64,000 nt of DNA, from contig JAUPSS010000008.1 of NCBI GenBank assembly GCA_040285825.1, forward strand, positions 496,001 to 560,000, written 5' to 3'. The notes below the pieces were generated by a model. That model was not told where the DNA came from. It was given only the letters and a program-made list of their open reading frames with translations, and searched no databases. The translations under genes and the position numbers were made by a program. The stretch's first letter is position 1. Every line of letters starts with the position of its first letter. This DNA comes from Eukaryota sp. TZLM1-RC (Eukaryota > Metamonada: BaSk clade). Positions 10,741 through 20,763 of the stretch are shown here, piece by piece.

Positions 10741-10954
10741 GGATACTACAAAAAGAATTTCATGTCAAAGGTTTCAAAAACAGAAACTGAAACCAAATTC
10801 AAAAATAAATGAAAACGAAGAGCTTTAGAATTTCCCTTTTGAGCTTAAAGTTTGCAAAATCAAAGTAATGATTTCACTACAAAAATTTATCAAGTATGGT
10901 GTAAATGAATGTTTTGAGAAGAAAATCGAAGCAGTAAATAATAACTAAACTCGT

Positions 10955-11222
10955 GGAAAAATCCAAAAATGCCACATACTCACTGTGGTAAATGTCAGGT
11001 TAAATGTCAGTGAAATCACATAGGTGATTATTCTCAATTTATTAAAAATAATAAATGAATAATTAAACTTAATTCTCCTTGACTAAACTCATACTATTTT
11101 AGATACTTGCAAATATCTATGTTTGTTGACCAACAATGGTATAAATTGCAAAACCAAATAATTGGTTCAATAATGATTTGATGTTTGAAAGAATTTGTAA
11201 TGAATGTAAAGTACCCCAGCAA
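10955..11222 (+). repeat. Inverted duplicate of 25940-26170
   Basis: This stretch (from TGGAAAAATCCAAAAATGCC to AATGAATGTAAAGTACCC) is the reverse complement of 25940-26170 with small differences. Its right part encodes FERICNECKVP on the plus strand, the same residues as the minus-strand frame at 25940-25989. It lies immediately before the 1,367-aa gene, and the other copy immediately before TFIIS, but in the opposite relative orientation. The remaining 10741-10954 shows no gene. Confidence 0.7.
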
Positions 11223-11239
11223 TACCCCAGCAATCAAAG

Positions 11240-14200
11240 ATGCCTCTCTTATCCTCCTTAGTTTCAACAGCTTCTGAGAGTCCACCTAGACTACTTTCAG
11301 TACCATTTAGGCAATTGTTACAATGTCTCTCCCATATGTCTACAACAGAGTTTTCAAATAAGCTTTCCTCTGTGTTACCACTTTTATATCCCGGAATCTC
11401 AGCCTTTCATTTTGATAGATATAACCCTTCTCGCATCGTTTCTCTTGATTCTTCCGAGGGATTCCTGCTTCAATTACCATCTCCGTTTTCCCTCTCCTCT
11501 CCCCTCGCAGAAATCATCTCCTCTATACAGTCTTTTTTATCTTCCCATTTGGCCAAACTCGTTGCTGATTTTGCATCCTCTTGTCACTCGACCTTTCTCT
11601 CTCCTACAGGTTCTCTGTCTGTTATAGCTGAATTGTTTGAAAATAATTTTAATTGCATCTGTGTGTTCGGAATGTGGCTTTTTATTAATGAATCCACAGA
11701 GAAGTACAAACGAACAACTACACAATTGACAAAGTTTCTTACAGTCACTAATGCAAAATTGAGGAATTTGCTATCATCAACTGTAGGATCGACCAAAATA
11801 AAGGTTCAAAATTCACTAGTTTTGATTAATTTATTGTCTCAGTCAGGGCTAAATAACATTAGTTTACAGAATTCTGGTGAATCAATAACTGTAAAATTTG
11901 GCGATGCTGTCAATGATGTCAAGATGATCTTTTCTAGTTTGTCCAAATTTTCACCTCTTGAACTTCCAATTCTGTTGGCCTGTCCAAATTTTGGTGATCT
12001 TTGCTCTAACGTGTCACCAGGAGTCGTTTCTCTTGACTTTGAACAACCAATCATTTTGATTGAGCTTCTAAGTAAATTATTTTCTTTTAAATTCACTTCA
12101 TTCATCTTCTCTAATAGGAATTCGGCCCAATGGGAATTAACTATGTCTCTATTAAGTATACGGTGTGAGGGATCAATTCTTCATGTTCACGTTGATTCGA
12201 GTCTTTTGAAGTCGATTGATGTTGACCTATTCTTCAATCAATTACACGTGATTGATTGTTGGCTAGGGGGTCAATTAAATCTTAAGTTTCCTTTACCAAA
12301 TACTAAGTTTATTGATCTTGAAAATAATGTCGATGATGTATATTCAATTGTCTTTTTAACATTTGAATCTGAAATTCCCTCAAAATTCAAATTATTCAAG
12401 GCAATATGTCAATCAACTATCCAATCAAATGACCAATCAACCACATCCACTCAGTTAATCACCTCGTGTATGACTTCCCTAGGCCTAATCGACAACCAAT
12501 CACTATCAAAAAAGATTGATTCACTTATTTCTGATGTCACTTCCACTTTAACCCTTTGCTCAATTACTTCTACCTTGTTTGAACTTCATTTCTCCTCTTG
12601 TCCTGTCGTTTCCCCTGGTCATGTGAGGCATGATTCCAGAAGAAGCTCGATAACTTCAATTTCTCTTGGTGGAAACGATAGTTTGGTGACCAATCTCTCT
12701 GTTTGTTTCCTTGCTGGATTAGAAATGGTTTCATCTGATACGAGTTCATTAGAGAGTATCTTCTCAAATGAACTAGTGGTTCGATCTAATCAGCTCAAAA
12801 GTCAATGGATTTCAAGCAAATTGATTGGGTTTAATGATTGGTTTGTGGGATTAGGTCATAAAGTGGTCGATTTTTTGAACCTTTGTCAAGATTTCTCGCG
12901 AATTCTTGTTGTTCATTGTAGTGTTGAAGTGATTGAGAATTTGATTGATCTTTTCTCTTTAATAGGCAAGGCTCTGTGTCAAAGTATTAGCATTGATGAC
13001 CCTTCAATCAAATCAGATTGGCATGTGATTACTTCACCCAATCAACTTCCTTTTTCGGAAGTTTCTGTCTTAATTTGCCTTGGATTTGATTGGAAGTTTC
13101 CTTTAACTCTCAATCAACGAATTATGAATTTAGATATACCCAGCAACTCTTTGTTTTCTGATTCCAAGACTATTCCTGACTTTCTTAGGAAATCAGTGGA
13201 CTTTTTGATTGAAAAATTCAAAATTGATGAAGAAATTGAAGAAACAATCACTGAATTATGGACCATTGTTTTCACTTTTCTAAGTAAATATTCTCTAAAT
13301 TGTCCCCAATTAATTCATTTTAATTCTGTGTTGAAATCCTTATTTCCAGTGTCTTTATGTCAGTCTGTCGCTTATTCCCATGTTCTTAGATCATTTTTAA
13401 TTACGTTTTCTGTTCTTCTTGGAAGTTTATTGTCTGATGAACAAAAACTTGAACTATCCTCTTTATGTGCAGAAAGGTTTCCAACTGAGGTCCCAGTTCT
13501 CACCTCACCTCAATCAAACCCTCAATCAAACCCTCAATCACCTTCTGATGACGAAACAGTTTCCCATCCACATTCTTTATCTCGTTCGTCTTCTGTTCCA
13601 AAGGGGTTAGTCAATTCTCCGAGCAAATTGTCCATTGTAGATCAGCCAGCCGTTCAAACAGGATTAACTCCCAATGGAAATTCCGATCCTCATCTCTCTG
13701 ATTACGATTATGACTCCCAATACAGTTACGAAACTGTTTCCTCTGACACCACCCCCTGCGAGTCATCTCCTTCTCTTTTTCACCATGCATTGGATCCTAT
13801 CAATGGACAATGGATTCCATTAAGTTTAGTGTTCAAAGATGATAGAGCCTATGTCGTTACAGGAGAAATGGCTTTTGCTCTTCTTCAGTGTCACATGTTT
13901 GCCACATCACCAGTTGTTTGTTGGATTCACTCTGATTGTTCAGGTTTCGGTCGTTTGCAGCTCATTAAACAGCTCACAAATGGCGAGAATGATGGAGAAG
14001 AATTGTCATATGGACAAGTGACAAGTCGTATTATTTCAGGAAGAGCTCATGATCAATTTGACGACAACAATGATGCTCTTCATCGTAATGCAATGGCAAT
14101 TGTGCTCAATCAACCAGATCTACAGTCAAAATCTAGTTTTATTAACAAAATGAAACACTTATTGTTTGAAAATGAATTAAATTCTTTTGGAGTGGATTTT

Positions 14201-15343
14201 ACTGAAGATTGTCCGTTCCATGAAATTGTTCTTGTTCTTAATCTTTCTTGGTATTTACCTGATCACATTCATCCTTTATTGGTTAGTTTAATCGCAAATA
14301 AGCCAATTGATGGATTATATTTTAAGATTGCAAAGATTTATGTACTGTCAGATACAAAATTCCTTTCACAAGATTCAGTCTACTCTGTACATTTCCAACG
14401 TGTCAAACTTCCCTTCCCTTCACTGGATTCTATTGTTAAAATCCTCAATCATCATTTCAATTCCACTGTAAGGTCTACATTAGCTCCTGTAGGACTGGGA
14501 AAGTGTCTAGCTAAGCTTTTGGTTAGCACTCATTCAAAATTTCAGGAGGCTGATGGAAATTTTTTGTTTTGTAACCTCTCGACGGCAATCAACTGTGCAA
14601 AGTTAATCAACCACCTTCCAGAAGAAGTTCTTGAAGATCCAAATTATTTCATGAATGTTTTTGATGAAGTCATTGAGATTATTATTGGTTCCCAAATCAG
14701 ATATGCAGATGAACTAATTTCTGATTTAGAGGCAGATTCGTATAATTGTTTGTTGCCTTTGACATTGTATTCAGATAATTTTGAATCAGATGTGCAAATG
14801 GATTTTAGATTTTCCAATAAGTTTAATGTTATGGATAGCTTAAATCAAGAACACTCAAATATTCCTTCACCAATAATGTTACAGTTGATGTCAAAAACGC
14901 TAAATTTGATTGATGAACACGGTAAGCATGTCTTAAATGATTTCAAAGATAATATTAGCAACTTGTGCACTTTACTAGAATTGAACTTCTTTCCAATATT
15001 CATTCTTGCTCCATTTGATTTGAACAATCTGCAGCTCTATAGCTCTCTAATACATTTATCAACCAATATGGTAGAGAAAGAGTTAGTAGTGGTGGATGAT
15101 TCAACCTCACTGGAAACTAAACTTGAATCCTCTAATGTATTTTTACTGGACCAATCCATATTAAAAGAAGAAGAGTTTTTAAAAATTTTGGAAAAGTTAA
15201 ATCCAACCAATCTAGAAGATTTTGATAAAAAAGTTGTTTTTCTCTTGGACAGCATGGGGGAATTTACAGAATCATTACAAAGTAATTCAACCCTAACTAA
15301 TTCAGGAATAATTATCTCGTGGGATGGCCTATTATCAAGTTAA
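11240..15343 (+). CDS. Large protein, 1,367 aa, possibly RNF213-like with degenerate AAA+ motifs
   Basis: A long intact frame for a helix-rich protein I do not firmly recognise. Around residue 890-905 it reads PVVCWIHSDCSGFGRLQLI then KQL, where RNF213-type AAA+ proteins have a P-loop (GExGCGKTxLI-x-x-L) preceded by a hydrophobic strand. About 100 residues on, EIVLVLNLSWYLPD and SLIANKPIDGLYFKIAKIY sit where Walker B and the strand before the sensor would be. The key Lys and Asp/Glu are absent. A family distant from RNF213 with dead ATPase motifs is therefore possible but unproven. Residues about 750-850 are Ser/Pro/Asn-rich with SNPQSNPQS repeats. The stop codon overlaps an AATAAA at 15343-15348, and the next, convergent gene ends 16 bp away. 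Confidence 0.75.
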   Translation: MPLLSSLVSTASESPPRLLSVPFRQLLQCLSHMSTTEFSNKLSSVLPLLYPGISAFHFDRYNPSRIVSLDSSEGFLLQLPSPFSLSSPLAEIISSIQSFLSSHLAKLVADFASSCHSTFLSPTGSLSVIAELFENNFNCICVFGMWLFINESTEKYKRTTTQLTKFLTVTNAKLRNLLSSTVGSTKIKVQNSLVLINLLSQSGLNNISLQNSGESITVKFGDAVNDVKMIFSSLSKFSPLELPILLACPNFGDLCSNVSPGVVSLDFEQPIILIELLSKLFSFKFTSFIFSNRNSAQWELTMSLLSIRCEGSILHVHVDSSLLKSIDVDLFFNQLHVIDCWLGGQLNLKFPLPNTKFIDLENNVDDVYSIVFLTFESEIPSKFKLFKAICQSTIQSNDQSTTSTQLITSCMTSLGLIDNQSLSKKIDSLISDVTSTLTLCSITSTLFELHFSSCPVVSPGHVRHDSRRSSITSISLGGNDSLVTNLSVCFLAGLEMVSSDTSSLESIFSNELVVRSNQLKSQWISSKLIGFNDWFVGLGHKVVDFLNLCQDFSRILVVHCSVEVIENLIDLFSLIGKALCQSISIDDPSIKSDWHVITSPNQLPFSEVSVLICLGFDWKFPLTLNQRIMNLDIPSNSLFSDSKTIPDFLRKSVDFLIEKFKIDEEIEETITELWTIVFTFLSKYSLNCPQLIHFNSVLKSLFPVSLCQSVAYSHVLRSFLITFSVLLGSLLSDEQKLELSSLCAERFPTEVPVLTSPQSNPQSNPQSPSDDETVSHPHSLSRSSSVPKGLVNSPSKLSIVDQPAVQTGLTPNGNSDPHLSDYDYDSQYSYETVSSDTTPCESSPSLFHHALDPINGQWIPLSLVFKDDRAYVVTGEMAFALLQCHMFATSPVVCWIHSDCSGFGRLQLIKQLTNGENDGEELSYGQVTSRIISGRAHDQFDDNNDALHRNAMAIVLNQPDLQSKSSFINKMKHLLFENELNSFGVDFTEDCPFHEIVLVLNLSWYLPDHIHPLLVSLIANKPIDGLYFKIAKIYVLSDTKFLSQDSVYSVHFQRVKLPFPSLDSIVKILNHHFNSTVRSTLAPVGLGKCLAKLLVSTHSKFQEADGNFLFCNLSTAINCAKLINHLPEEVLEDPNYFMNVFDEVIEIIIGSQIRYADELISDLEADSYNCLLPLTLYSDNFESDVQMDFRFSNKFNVMDSLNQEHSNIPSPIMLQLMSKTLNLIDEHGKHVLNDFKDNISNLCTLLELNFFPIFILAPFDLNNLQLYSSLIHLSTNMVEKELVVVDDSTSLETKLESSNVFLLDQSILKEEEFLKILEKLNPTNLEDFDKKVVFLLDSMGEFTESLQSNSTLTNSGIIISWDGLLSS

Positions 15344-15359
15344 ATAAAACAGTCAAAAA

Positions 15360-16148
15360 TTACATTAAGTTTACTATATTTGGAAGATCAACTTCCACTA
15401 TACCGGCTATGGTGGCCACTTTTCTAGCATGCCTTATAGCCTGCATTGTGATAGGGTGCGATGCACCCAACTGATTCTTGTACTCCTCAACAGAAGCAAA
15501 CACCACAGGTAATGCATCCTCAATAACTTGAACCTGAATAGCTAATGGAAGAGCAGAAAGCACACGATCTTTTTGATTTTGATGAATCTGTTGCATTCTT
15601 TTTAATCGGGCTTCCCTTTTAGCTTGGGTCTTGTTTTTGAAGTTTATTAAAGTATTGGTAATATTTGCAAATTTGAAAAAAGAAGGAGTTTCAGCCTTTT
15701 TTGCAGCAGAATCAGTTGTTTCTTTTGCTTCTTCCTTTGGAGCAGAATTTGAATCCTCTTCTGACACTTCTTGTTGTTGATCACTCTCTTGGTTGGACGG
15801 AGCAGAAGTAGTTTGTGGAATTGTTAAGGTCATGTCTGCCGCACTGGATGAGTAGGTTTCAGCAGGAAGATCTCTTTCATTTTCTTCATTGGGAGCAGTA
15901 GAAGAAGGCTGGATTTCATGAGGAGATTCTGGGGGTTTTGAAGGAGGGTTGAGTGAGGGTTCTTCTGTTGTGGGTGGAATGTGACTAGATGATGGAAGGA
16001 CAGGAACATCTTCTATCCGTAGGCCAAGCTGAGGGCTCTCATCACCTACTGGGGGTCCTACTGGGGGTGTTTCAGGAAGGTTTGTACTGGTTCTGGTAGA
16101 ACTTTCTTTTCTTTTTCTGCGCTTACGCTGTCGTTGTATAGTGGACAT
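15360..16148 (-). CDS. Unrecognised 262-aa protein with conserved-looking C-terminal helices
   Basis: An intact frame starting at the ATG of a class 1 promoter. After a basic start (RQRKRRKRK), residues 10-150 are rich in Ser, Pro, Glu and Thr and look disordered. Residues about 160-262 look folded and helical: NTLINFKNKTQAKREARLK, then RVLSALPLAIQVQVIEDALP and, near the end, ARKVATIAGIVEVDLPNIVN. I do not recognise the family. The gene converges on the 1,367-aa gene with only 16 bp between stops, so their 3' untranslated regions probably overlap. Its upstream region is a copy of the SART1 upstream region. Confidence 0.7.
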   Translation of the reverse strand: MSTIQRQRKRRKRKESSTRTSTNLPETPPVGPPVGDESPQLGLRIEDVPVLPSSSHIPPTTEEPSLNPPSKPPESPHEIQPSSTAPNEENERDLPAETYSSSAADMTLTIPQTTSAPSNQESDQQQEVSEEDSNSAPKEEAKETTDSAAKKAETPSFFKFANITNTLINFKNKTQAKREARLKRMQQIHQNQKDRVLSALPLAIQVQVIEDALPVVFASVEEYKNQLGASHPITMQAIRHARKVATIAGIVEVDLPNIVNLM

Positions 16149-16190
16149 CGGCTAATAGCACAAAAATGTCAAATAGCAGTAATGAGTTGA
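16146..16190 (-). promoter_or_regulatory. Class 1 core promoter of the 262-aa gene
   Basis: On the minus strand CTATTTGACATTTTTGTG then CTATTAGCCG precedes the ATG at 16148. The sequence from here to 16365 is nearly identical to 2030-2250 in reverse, so promoter and upstream flank were copied together. Confidence 0.7.
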
Positions 16191-16199
16191 GATTAGTGG

Positions 16200-16365
16200 A
16201 ATAAGAAGACTAAATGAATCAATTTCAAAACTTGGGGACTTTCATTTCCTTTAAGTTACACATCCACCACCCCATGAATCATATTAAGAACAGCATTGAC
16301 ATCCACACTTCTTGCAAGTCAGTAATCCTTATCTTAGGGCCGTTGATGTCTTTGCTCTCCTCCCC
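16200..16365 (-). pseudogene. Fanzor relic, family 2, copy b (3' fragment)
   Basis: Inverted copy of the end of the relic at 1756-2175. It carries the same 17-bp deletion before the RuvC-III region and the same sequence up to the promoter. Homology is lost at about 16365. No usable reading frame remains. Confidence 0.65.
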
Positions 16366-17124
16366 TATTTTCGCTTTGATTTTCACAACTTATTCTGTTT
16401 CTTCCACTAAACTTACTCAAAAGTGACAAAAAGACATTTATCATTTTTTCATGAGCATCTTTTTTAGAAGGGTCATATACCGTATTTGACAAACATTGGT
16501 ACTCTTTTATTTTCAATTCACTCTTCTTTTTCTCATTCAATGATCACCCCCAACTATTTCATACCTCAAATAAACTAATTGTACAATAAATAACATTCAA
16601 GCAAACATTATATAATGGCTGGTGTAAAAGACCAAATCAATAAGAACTAGTACAATGGACAGTGTATATACTCATAGTAGACCAAGGTCCATAGATCCAG
16701 TAACATCCAGTAATCATTATTACCAATCATTATTACCAATCATTATTAGACCATTTGACCACAATAATAGAAAAGATGGTTCATGGAAAGATGCAAATGT
16801 TTGATCTAGCTGGACCTAGTTAAAACAATAGTATCTTAACCAACAATTCAAATAACAATTTAATTGTTAATTGCAAGTTTTTACGGTAGTAGCCTCCTGC
16901 TCGTAGTACCATGGGAACTCAATGTCAACAACATGAAGACACTGGAGAAGAGAGTGGAAGTGGAGAGGAAGAAATTGAAAGTGAGACGCTTTTAAATAAA
17001 TATAACCAAATAAATTATATCCAAAATGCCATACGCGTAAGGAGCATGGCACGGTCTGAAAGTGATTATGGTATAACACTGATTTTAAGAATTTGAATTC
17101 TCTGAATTTTAATTTATTTGAAGA
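16366..17124. other. Spacer with short tandem repeats and one small frame
   Basis: At 16711-16748 a unit of about 14 bases (AATCATTATTACC) is repeated three times. A small plus-strand frame at 16911-17096 (61 aa, Glu-rich start GEESGSGEEEIESE) is open but has no recognisable domain or promoter, so I do not call it a gene. It ends just before the repeat at 17125. Confidence 0.4.
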
Positions 17125-17350
17125 AACTGCGAATTCCCCTGTGAAATTCACTCCTGTTTTCAACTTTGTCAATGTCTACTCACAGGCTGTAAGAGACATG
17201 TAGCGTCATTTGACAAAGACAATCATGATCTTCAATGGGTTACCTCACTTAAATACACCTTCTGCTTTCACAGACCAAAGCCTCGCGACATGATGTATCT
17301 AAGTGGATCTACCAAATGCTACTAAAGCATTTGTAGATCGGTCTCAAAAG
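17125..17350 (+). repeat. Inverted copy of 765-1010
   Basis: Reverse-complement match to the block near the window start. The plus-strand frame keeps GCKRHVASFDKDNHDLQW, then HRPKPRDMMYLSGSTKCY and a stop, the same ending as the minus-strand frame at 787-1029. Matching frames in both copies suggest it was protein-coding before duplication. Confidence 0.6.
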
Positions 17351-17387
17351 TTTTTAAAAAAATTAAAAATCCAATACCGTGTTTGTA

Positions 17388-18072
17388 AAAAAAACTTCGA
17401 CCCAAAGAAGTTCGAACAGAAAAATGTTCAAACAAAGTAATAAAAGTTCGAACATATTTCAGAAAAACAACAATTTATTGGAAATCATTTAAATAACTTC
17501 TAATAACTATGAACTAAATATCAAACAACTATTCAAGGGCTTAAATGCATGCGTCAATGTTTTTGCGAACATGCTCCCATCCACTTAGAATATAGTTTTC
17601 CTCATTCGCTTTCAAATGCTCAAATGAATCAATGATCCACTGCCCAATTTTTGGTTTTACGGTTGTTACCAATAAATTTAATCTTACATCATCTAAAGCT
17701 ACATTGTTCTGTAACTGTTTGGTAATGTCTTTGGTACAGTATTCTCCAAATCTATTTCTCAGCCGTTTTTCAAAGGGTACATTTATAGAAAAATCCAGCA
17801 CACAAAATAAATCAGTGACCTTTGCAGGTATGGGTTCAATATCCAAATTTAGCTCTTCTGCGAGTGTTTACACTTTTTCCAAATCATGCGTATAGTGTTG
17901 GTCGCAAATCATACGTGCACGATCACCAACAGGAAAATTCAAGTTGAATTCTTGTGCCATTTTTGCTCTTTCTTTTTCCAAGTAGGGTAAAAGGAATATT
18001 TTATCTTTCTCATATGTTCGAACTGAATAATGTTCGAAAAGTTCGAACTTTTTTGGGTCAAAGTTTTTTTTA
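17388..18072. mobile_element. 685-bp DNA element with terminal inverted repeats, TA-flanked
   Basis: The left end reads AAAAAAACTTCGACCCAAAG then AAGTTCGAAC; the right end is its reverse complement with two mismatches over about 30 bases. A TA dinucleotide lies directly outside both ends (17386-17387 and 18073-18074), as expected for a TA-target DNA transposon. GTTCGAAC-type palindromes recur inside both ends. The element sits between the two blocks duplicated from the window start. Its frame (17541-17960) is too short for a transposase and matches none I know, so it is probably non-autonomous. Confidence 0.75.
17541..17960 (-). pseudogene. Frame inside the TA element, 139 codons with one stop
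   Basis: Reading from the ATG at 17958-17960, the frame is MAQEFNLNFPVGDRARMICD, then HYTHDLEKV, a TAA at 17868-17870, then TLAEELNLDIEPIPAKVTDL and on to WEHVRKNIDACI with a stop at 17541. Only one stop interrupts it. The protein is mixed helical and without transposase-type acidic motifs or zinc sites that I can see. A recently disabled gene is the simplest reading. Confidence 0.45.
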
Positions 18073-18118
18073 CATACATAGTACAGAAAATCAAAATGAA
18101 ATTTTTTTTTCCAAAATT

Positions 18119-18570
18119 TAAGCTTCTGTATGCTCAGGTGCTTTATTCATCTCCTCAACAGAGCATATGGGCAAATGTAATTTTCCTGCCACAAGTCCAC
18201 TTACTTCTTAATTTGATTTTTTTTGCAGCGGGAATATCTCTGTCATATACTATTTGACACTCAGTACAAATACCCATTAGCCATGAGTTTGCATGAATAT
18301 TCTCGGCCATGTAACAACTGGACAGTTTGCTAAATTAAAAGTAAAATTTAAATTAAATGCACTGGTTGACAAGTGCTTCACGTCCTTTTGCTAACACAAC
18401 CATTCTCTGAAAGCCCTTGCTGATCCATATTGGTTGAGTTTTCGGCAATGAGAAGGGAAATTAGCAGAGCGTACAGCAAGGTAGAGTTTTTCAGGATGTC
18501 CAACCAGCATTTGAAATTTGTTGAGGCTCTCTCGGAACCATCTCTCTTTTCGTCTTCAGTTAACAATTGT
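18119..18570 (-). pseudogene. Fanzor relic, family 1, copy b
   Basis: Inverted, more decayed copy of the relic at 320-731. The minus strand keeps the same string of residues around the Cys cluster, and the shadow frame 18378-18566 matches 328-516 (EDEKRDGSERASTNFK and so on). An extra T- and A-rich insertion interrupts it near 18320-18360. Confidence 0.6.
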
Positions 18571-18585
18571 TCGACTCGCCCTAAA

Positions 18586-18832
18586 CCTCACCACTCTCTT
18601 CCTTTATGTGCATTCCTCTCCATAATCAGCTCCTTCACATTCAAACTTTTCTCTTATCTAACACTCCGCCACACAAATTGATCAGAGTCGATTACTTTGC
18701 CTCAATTAATTAAAGCTTTAAGTAAGATGTCTATAAATTTACAATTACCAGAGATTTTTCAGTTGCTATTTAATGAAAACTGTTTGAAATTCTTTCGGTC
18801 AAATTTCATTACCGCATTATTGCTAAAAAATT
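18586..18832 (+). repeat. Inverted copy of 61796-62056
   Basis: About 245 bp matching 61796-62056 in reverse almost base for base. On the minus strand a frame spanning 18790-18960 reads KKEKWREKDLNEILERKVRV, a charged helix, which may be the upstream part of the family 1 Fanzor. No intact gene is present from here to 19250. Confidence 0.6.
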
Positions 18833-19254
18833 TATTTTTTCTTACTCTTACCTTTCTTTCCAGAATTTCATTTAGGTCTTTTTCTCGCCATTTTTCTTTT
18901 TTGCGACAGTATTCAATTGTTTCACTTCGAACAATTATTCATTCAACAGTAAGATGTTTGATTTTTTTGTTTGAGGAATTGAGTTGATCTTTGTAAAGCT
19001 CCACTGGTTTATTAGTTTATTTGAATCAAATCAAAATTTAAATTCTAAATTTGTATTTATTGATAAAATGGATTTCTTCCATTCATATCATTAAATTGTT
19101 TCACTGAAATAGAAATTTGATTTCCATTTTTAAACCCATCATAATTAAAAAGAATATCAACATATATGTTTCTTTATTGAACTACAACACTTAATATAGT
19201 AAAATCAGAACTAATGAAACTAAATTCCATCAAACATCTCCTCATTGTATTTTC

Positions 19255-19700
19255 TTGAACCAATTTTTGGAAATTGCCATGTCCATTGACCCTTGTAATT
19301 CTTCTAACGAACATTTCATTAACTCAGATGTAAATAATCCTCTTCGTGCTGGCGAATAATTTAAAATTGCTAAATATGCGAAACCCATTTCCTCTGTAAA
19401 TGAAAATTCTCATGCCCAATATAATTTATGTCCCTTTGTTTTTTTTTGCTTGGATCTCTAGGTAAGGCTGCTATGGCTTTCCTTGAGGATTTTGTTGTAG
19501 TTTTAAAGGAAAGAACTGAAAGAATTTTCAATGGTGTATACTGGCAAAACAGGATTGTATTTTCTATTTTTAAGGGAACGGTAAAACTAATTTCTGATTC
19601 ACTCTCTTCTTTTGGGAAATTTTCTCAATCTTTAGCACTTAATTGTTTTGATGTAGGGGAGGCAGTTTTTGAAATTGTGGTTTGGGTCATCAAGAATCAA
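19255..19700 (+). mobile_element. Type A RT relic, C-terminal end
   Basis: The plus strand keeps the end of the endonuclease domain in broken frames: MSIDPCNSSNEHF, then AMAFLEDFVVVLKERTERIF, YWQNRIVFSIFKG and CFDVGEAVFE. It matches 9060-9470. At about 19690 it runs straight into an opposite-strand type A fragment. Confidence 0.65.
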
Positions 19701-20260
19701 TTTTGATAACAAAGGCTCTAAAAAGGAATCTAGTCGATATGATTTGCACATTACATAAATTTGGTCCCTGACATTGTTATGTATTTTACTTCTCAATGTA
19801 ATGAAATGTTCACGGTTCAAAAGATGAGTAAACAAAAGAGGTTTACCACATTTACAAGTTAAATGATTGGGCAAATTGTTTGGCCATAAAAAACAACGAA
19901 AACGCATGTTTAAAAGCCATTCATTGTTTTGTAACAAAAGTCCATAAACAGAGGGAATTTGAGTTACTAAAGCAGAAGCAGAACTATCGCGAATGTCCTT
20001 TAAAAAATTACCGAAAGCGGGATTTTCAGTTTTGGCCAAGCCAAGGCTTACTTCATAATAAAAACCTTATTGGGCCAAAGGAAACATCGAAAACGCATTG
20101 TAAAAGAAAATGTGGTATCATCAAAAAGAAGACCATAAATTTGGAGAATTTGAGAAATTAAACAAGATGGTCAACTACTTTGAGCATTTAACAAAAATTT
20201 GCGAAAGCGAAAGCGGGATTATCTTTTTTGGCCGATCCAAGACGAACATTGAAATCCAAG
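19632..20260 (-). mobile_element. Type A RT relic, zinc and endonuclease parts, inverted
   Basis: The minus-strand frame 19632-20039 reads NPAFGNFLKDIRDSSASALV, CKCGKPLLFTHLLN and NNVRDQIYVMCKSYR, and ends SFLEPLLSKLIL before joining the opposite-strand relic. Upstream to about 20260 a second degraded copy of the same part is visible (for example GLDFNVRLG-like residues). The same junction, read in reverse, exists at 61452-61800. Confidence 0.6.
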
Positions 20261-20763
20261 CCTTCACAAATTATTATTTACACGACAGCTAATGTAGAAA
20301 TAATGTTGTACAGCTGATCCACGTGTACATTTTTAGCACTCAAAAAATGAATAAACATTTTAGTCAAAAATTTCTGGGACGAAATCCTCGAACGAACATC
20401 TATAAAGTTATGCTTCATAGTTGAGATGAAGACTGTCTTTACACTTAAACAGGTCAGCCGAGACCATTTTATCAAACTAGCCCGATTCGTAGACTACTCT
20501 TCGAAAAAAAGAAGTCTTTCCTCAACTAGCCAGATATAGTAAAATGTGACACAACGTAGTACAAAGTGGAAAATATCAGTGAAAGTAGATACCATGAATA
20601 GTTAATGGAAGGGGAGCGGCATAGGTTGATGAGGAGAGGGAGTTGATAGAAAGGTCCACGATTGGAGCCACAGAAATTGAAAGAATTAGACTAGGGGGAT
20701 TCTCTAAAGGATTATTTCTACCAAACACAATAAGCAACTACAGGGCAACTTGTCTGATATCAC
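20261..20763. other. Spacer upstream of the TRIM-like gene
   Basis: No gene recognised. A minus-strand open stretch (20278-20475, 65 aa) has no domain and no promoter. The TRIM-like gene starts just after GATATCACATGACAC, which is neither class 1 nor class 2. Confidence 0.4.

Noticed and set aside
16911-17096. Small Glu-rich frame as a gene
   Set aside because: Short, no recognisable domain, no class 1 or class 2 promoter, and next to a duplication breakpoint.
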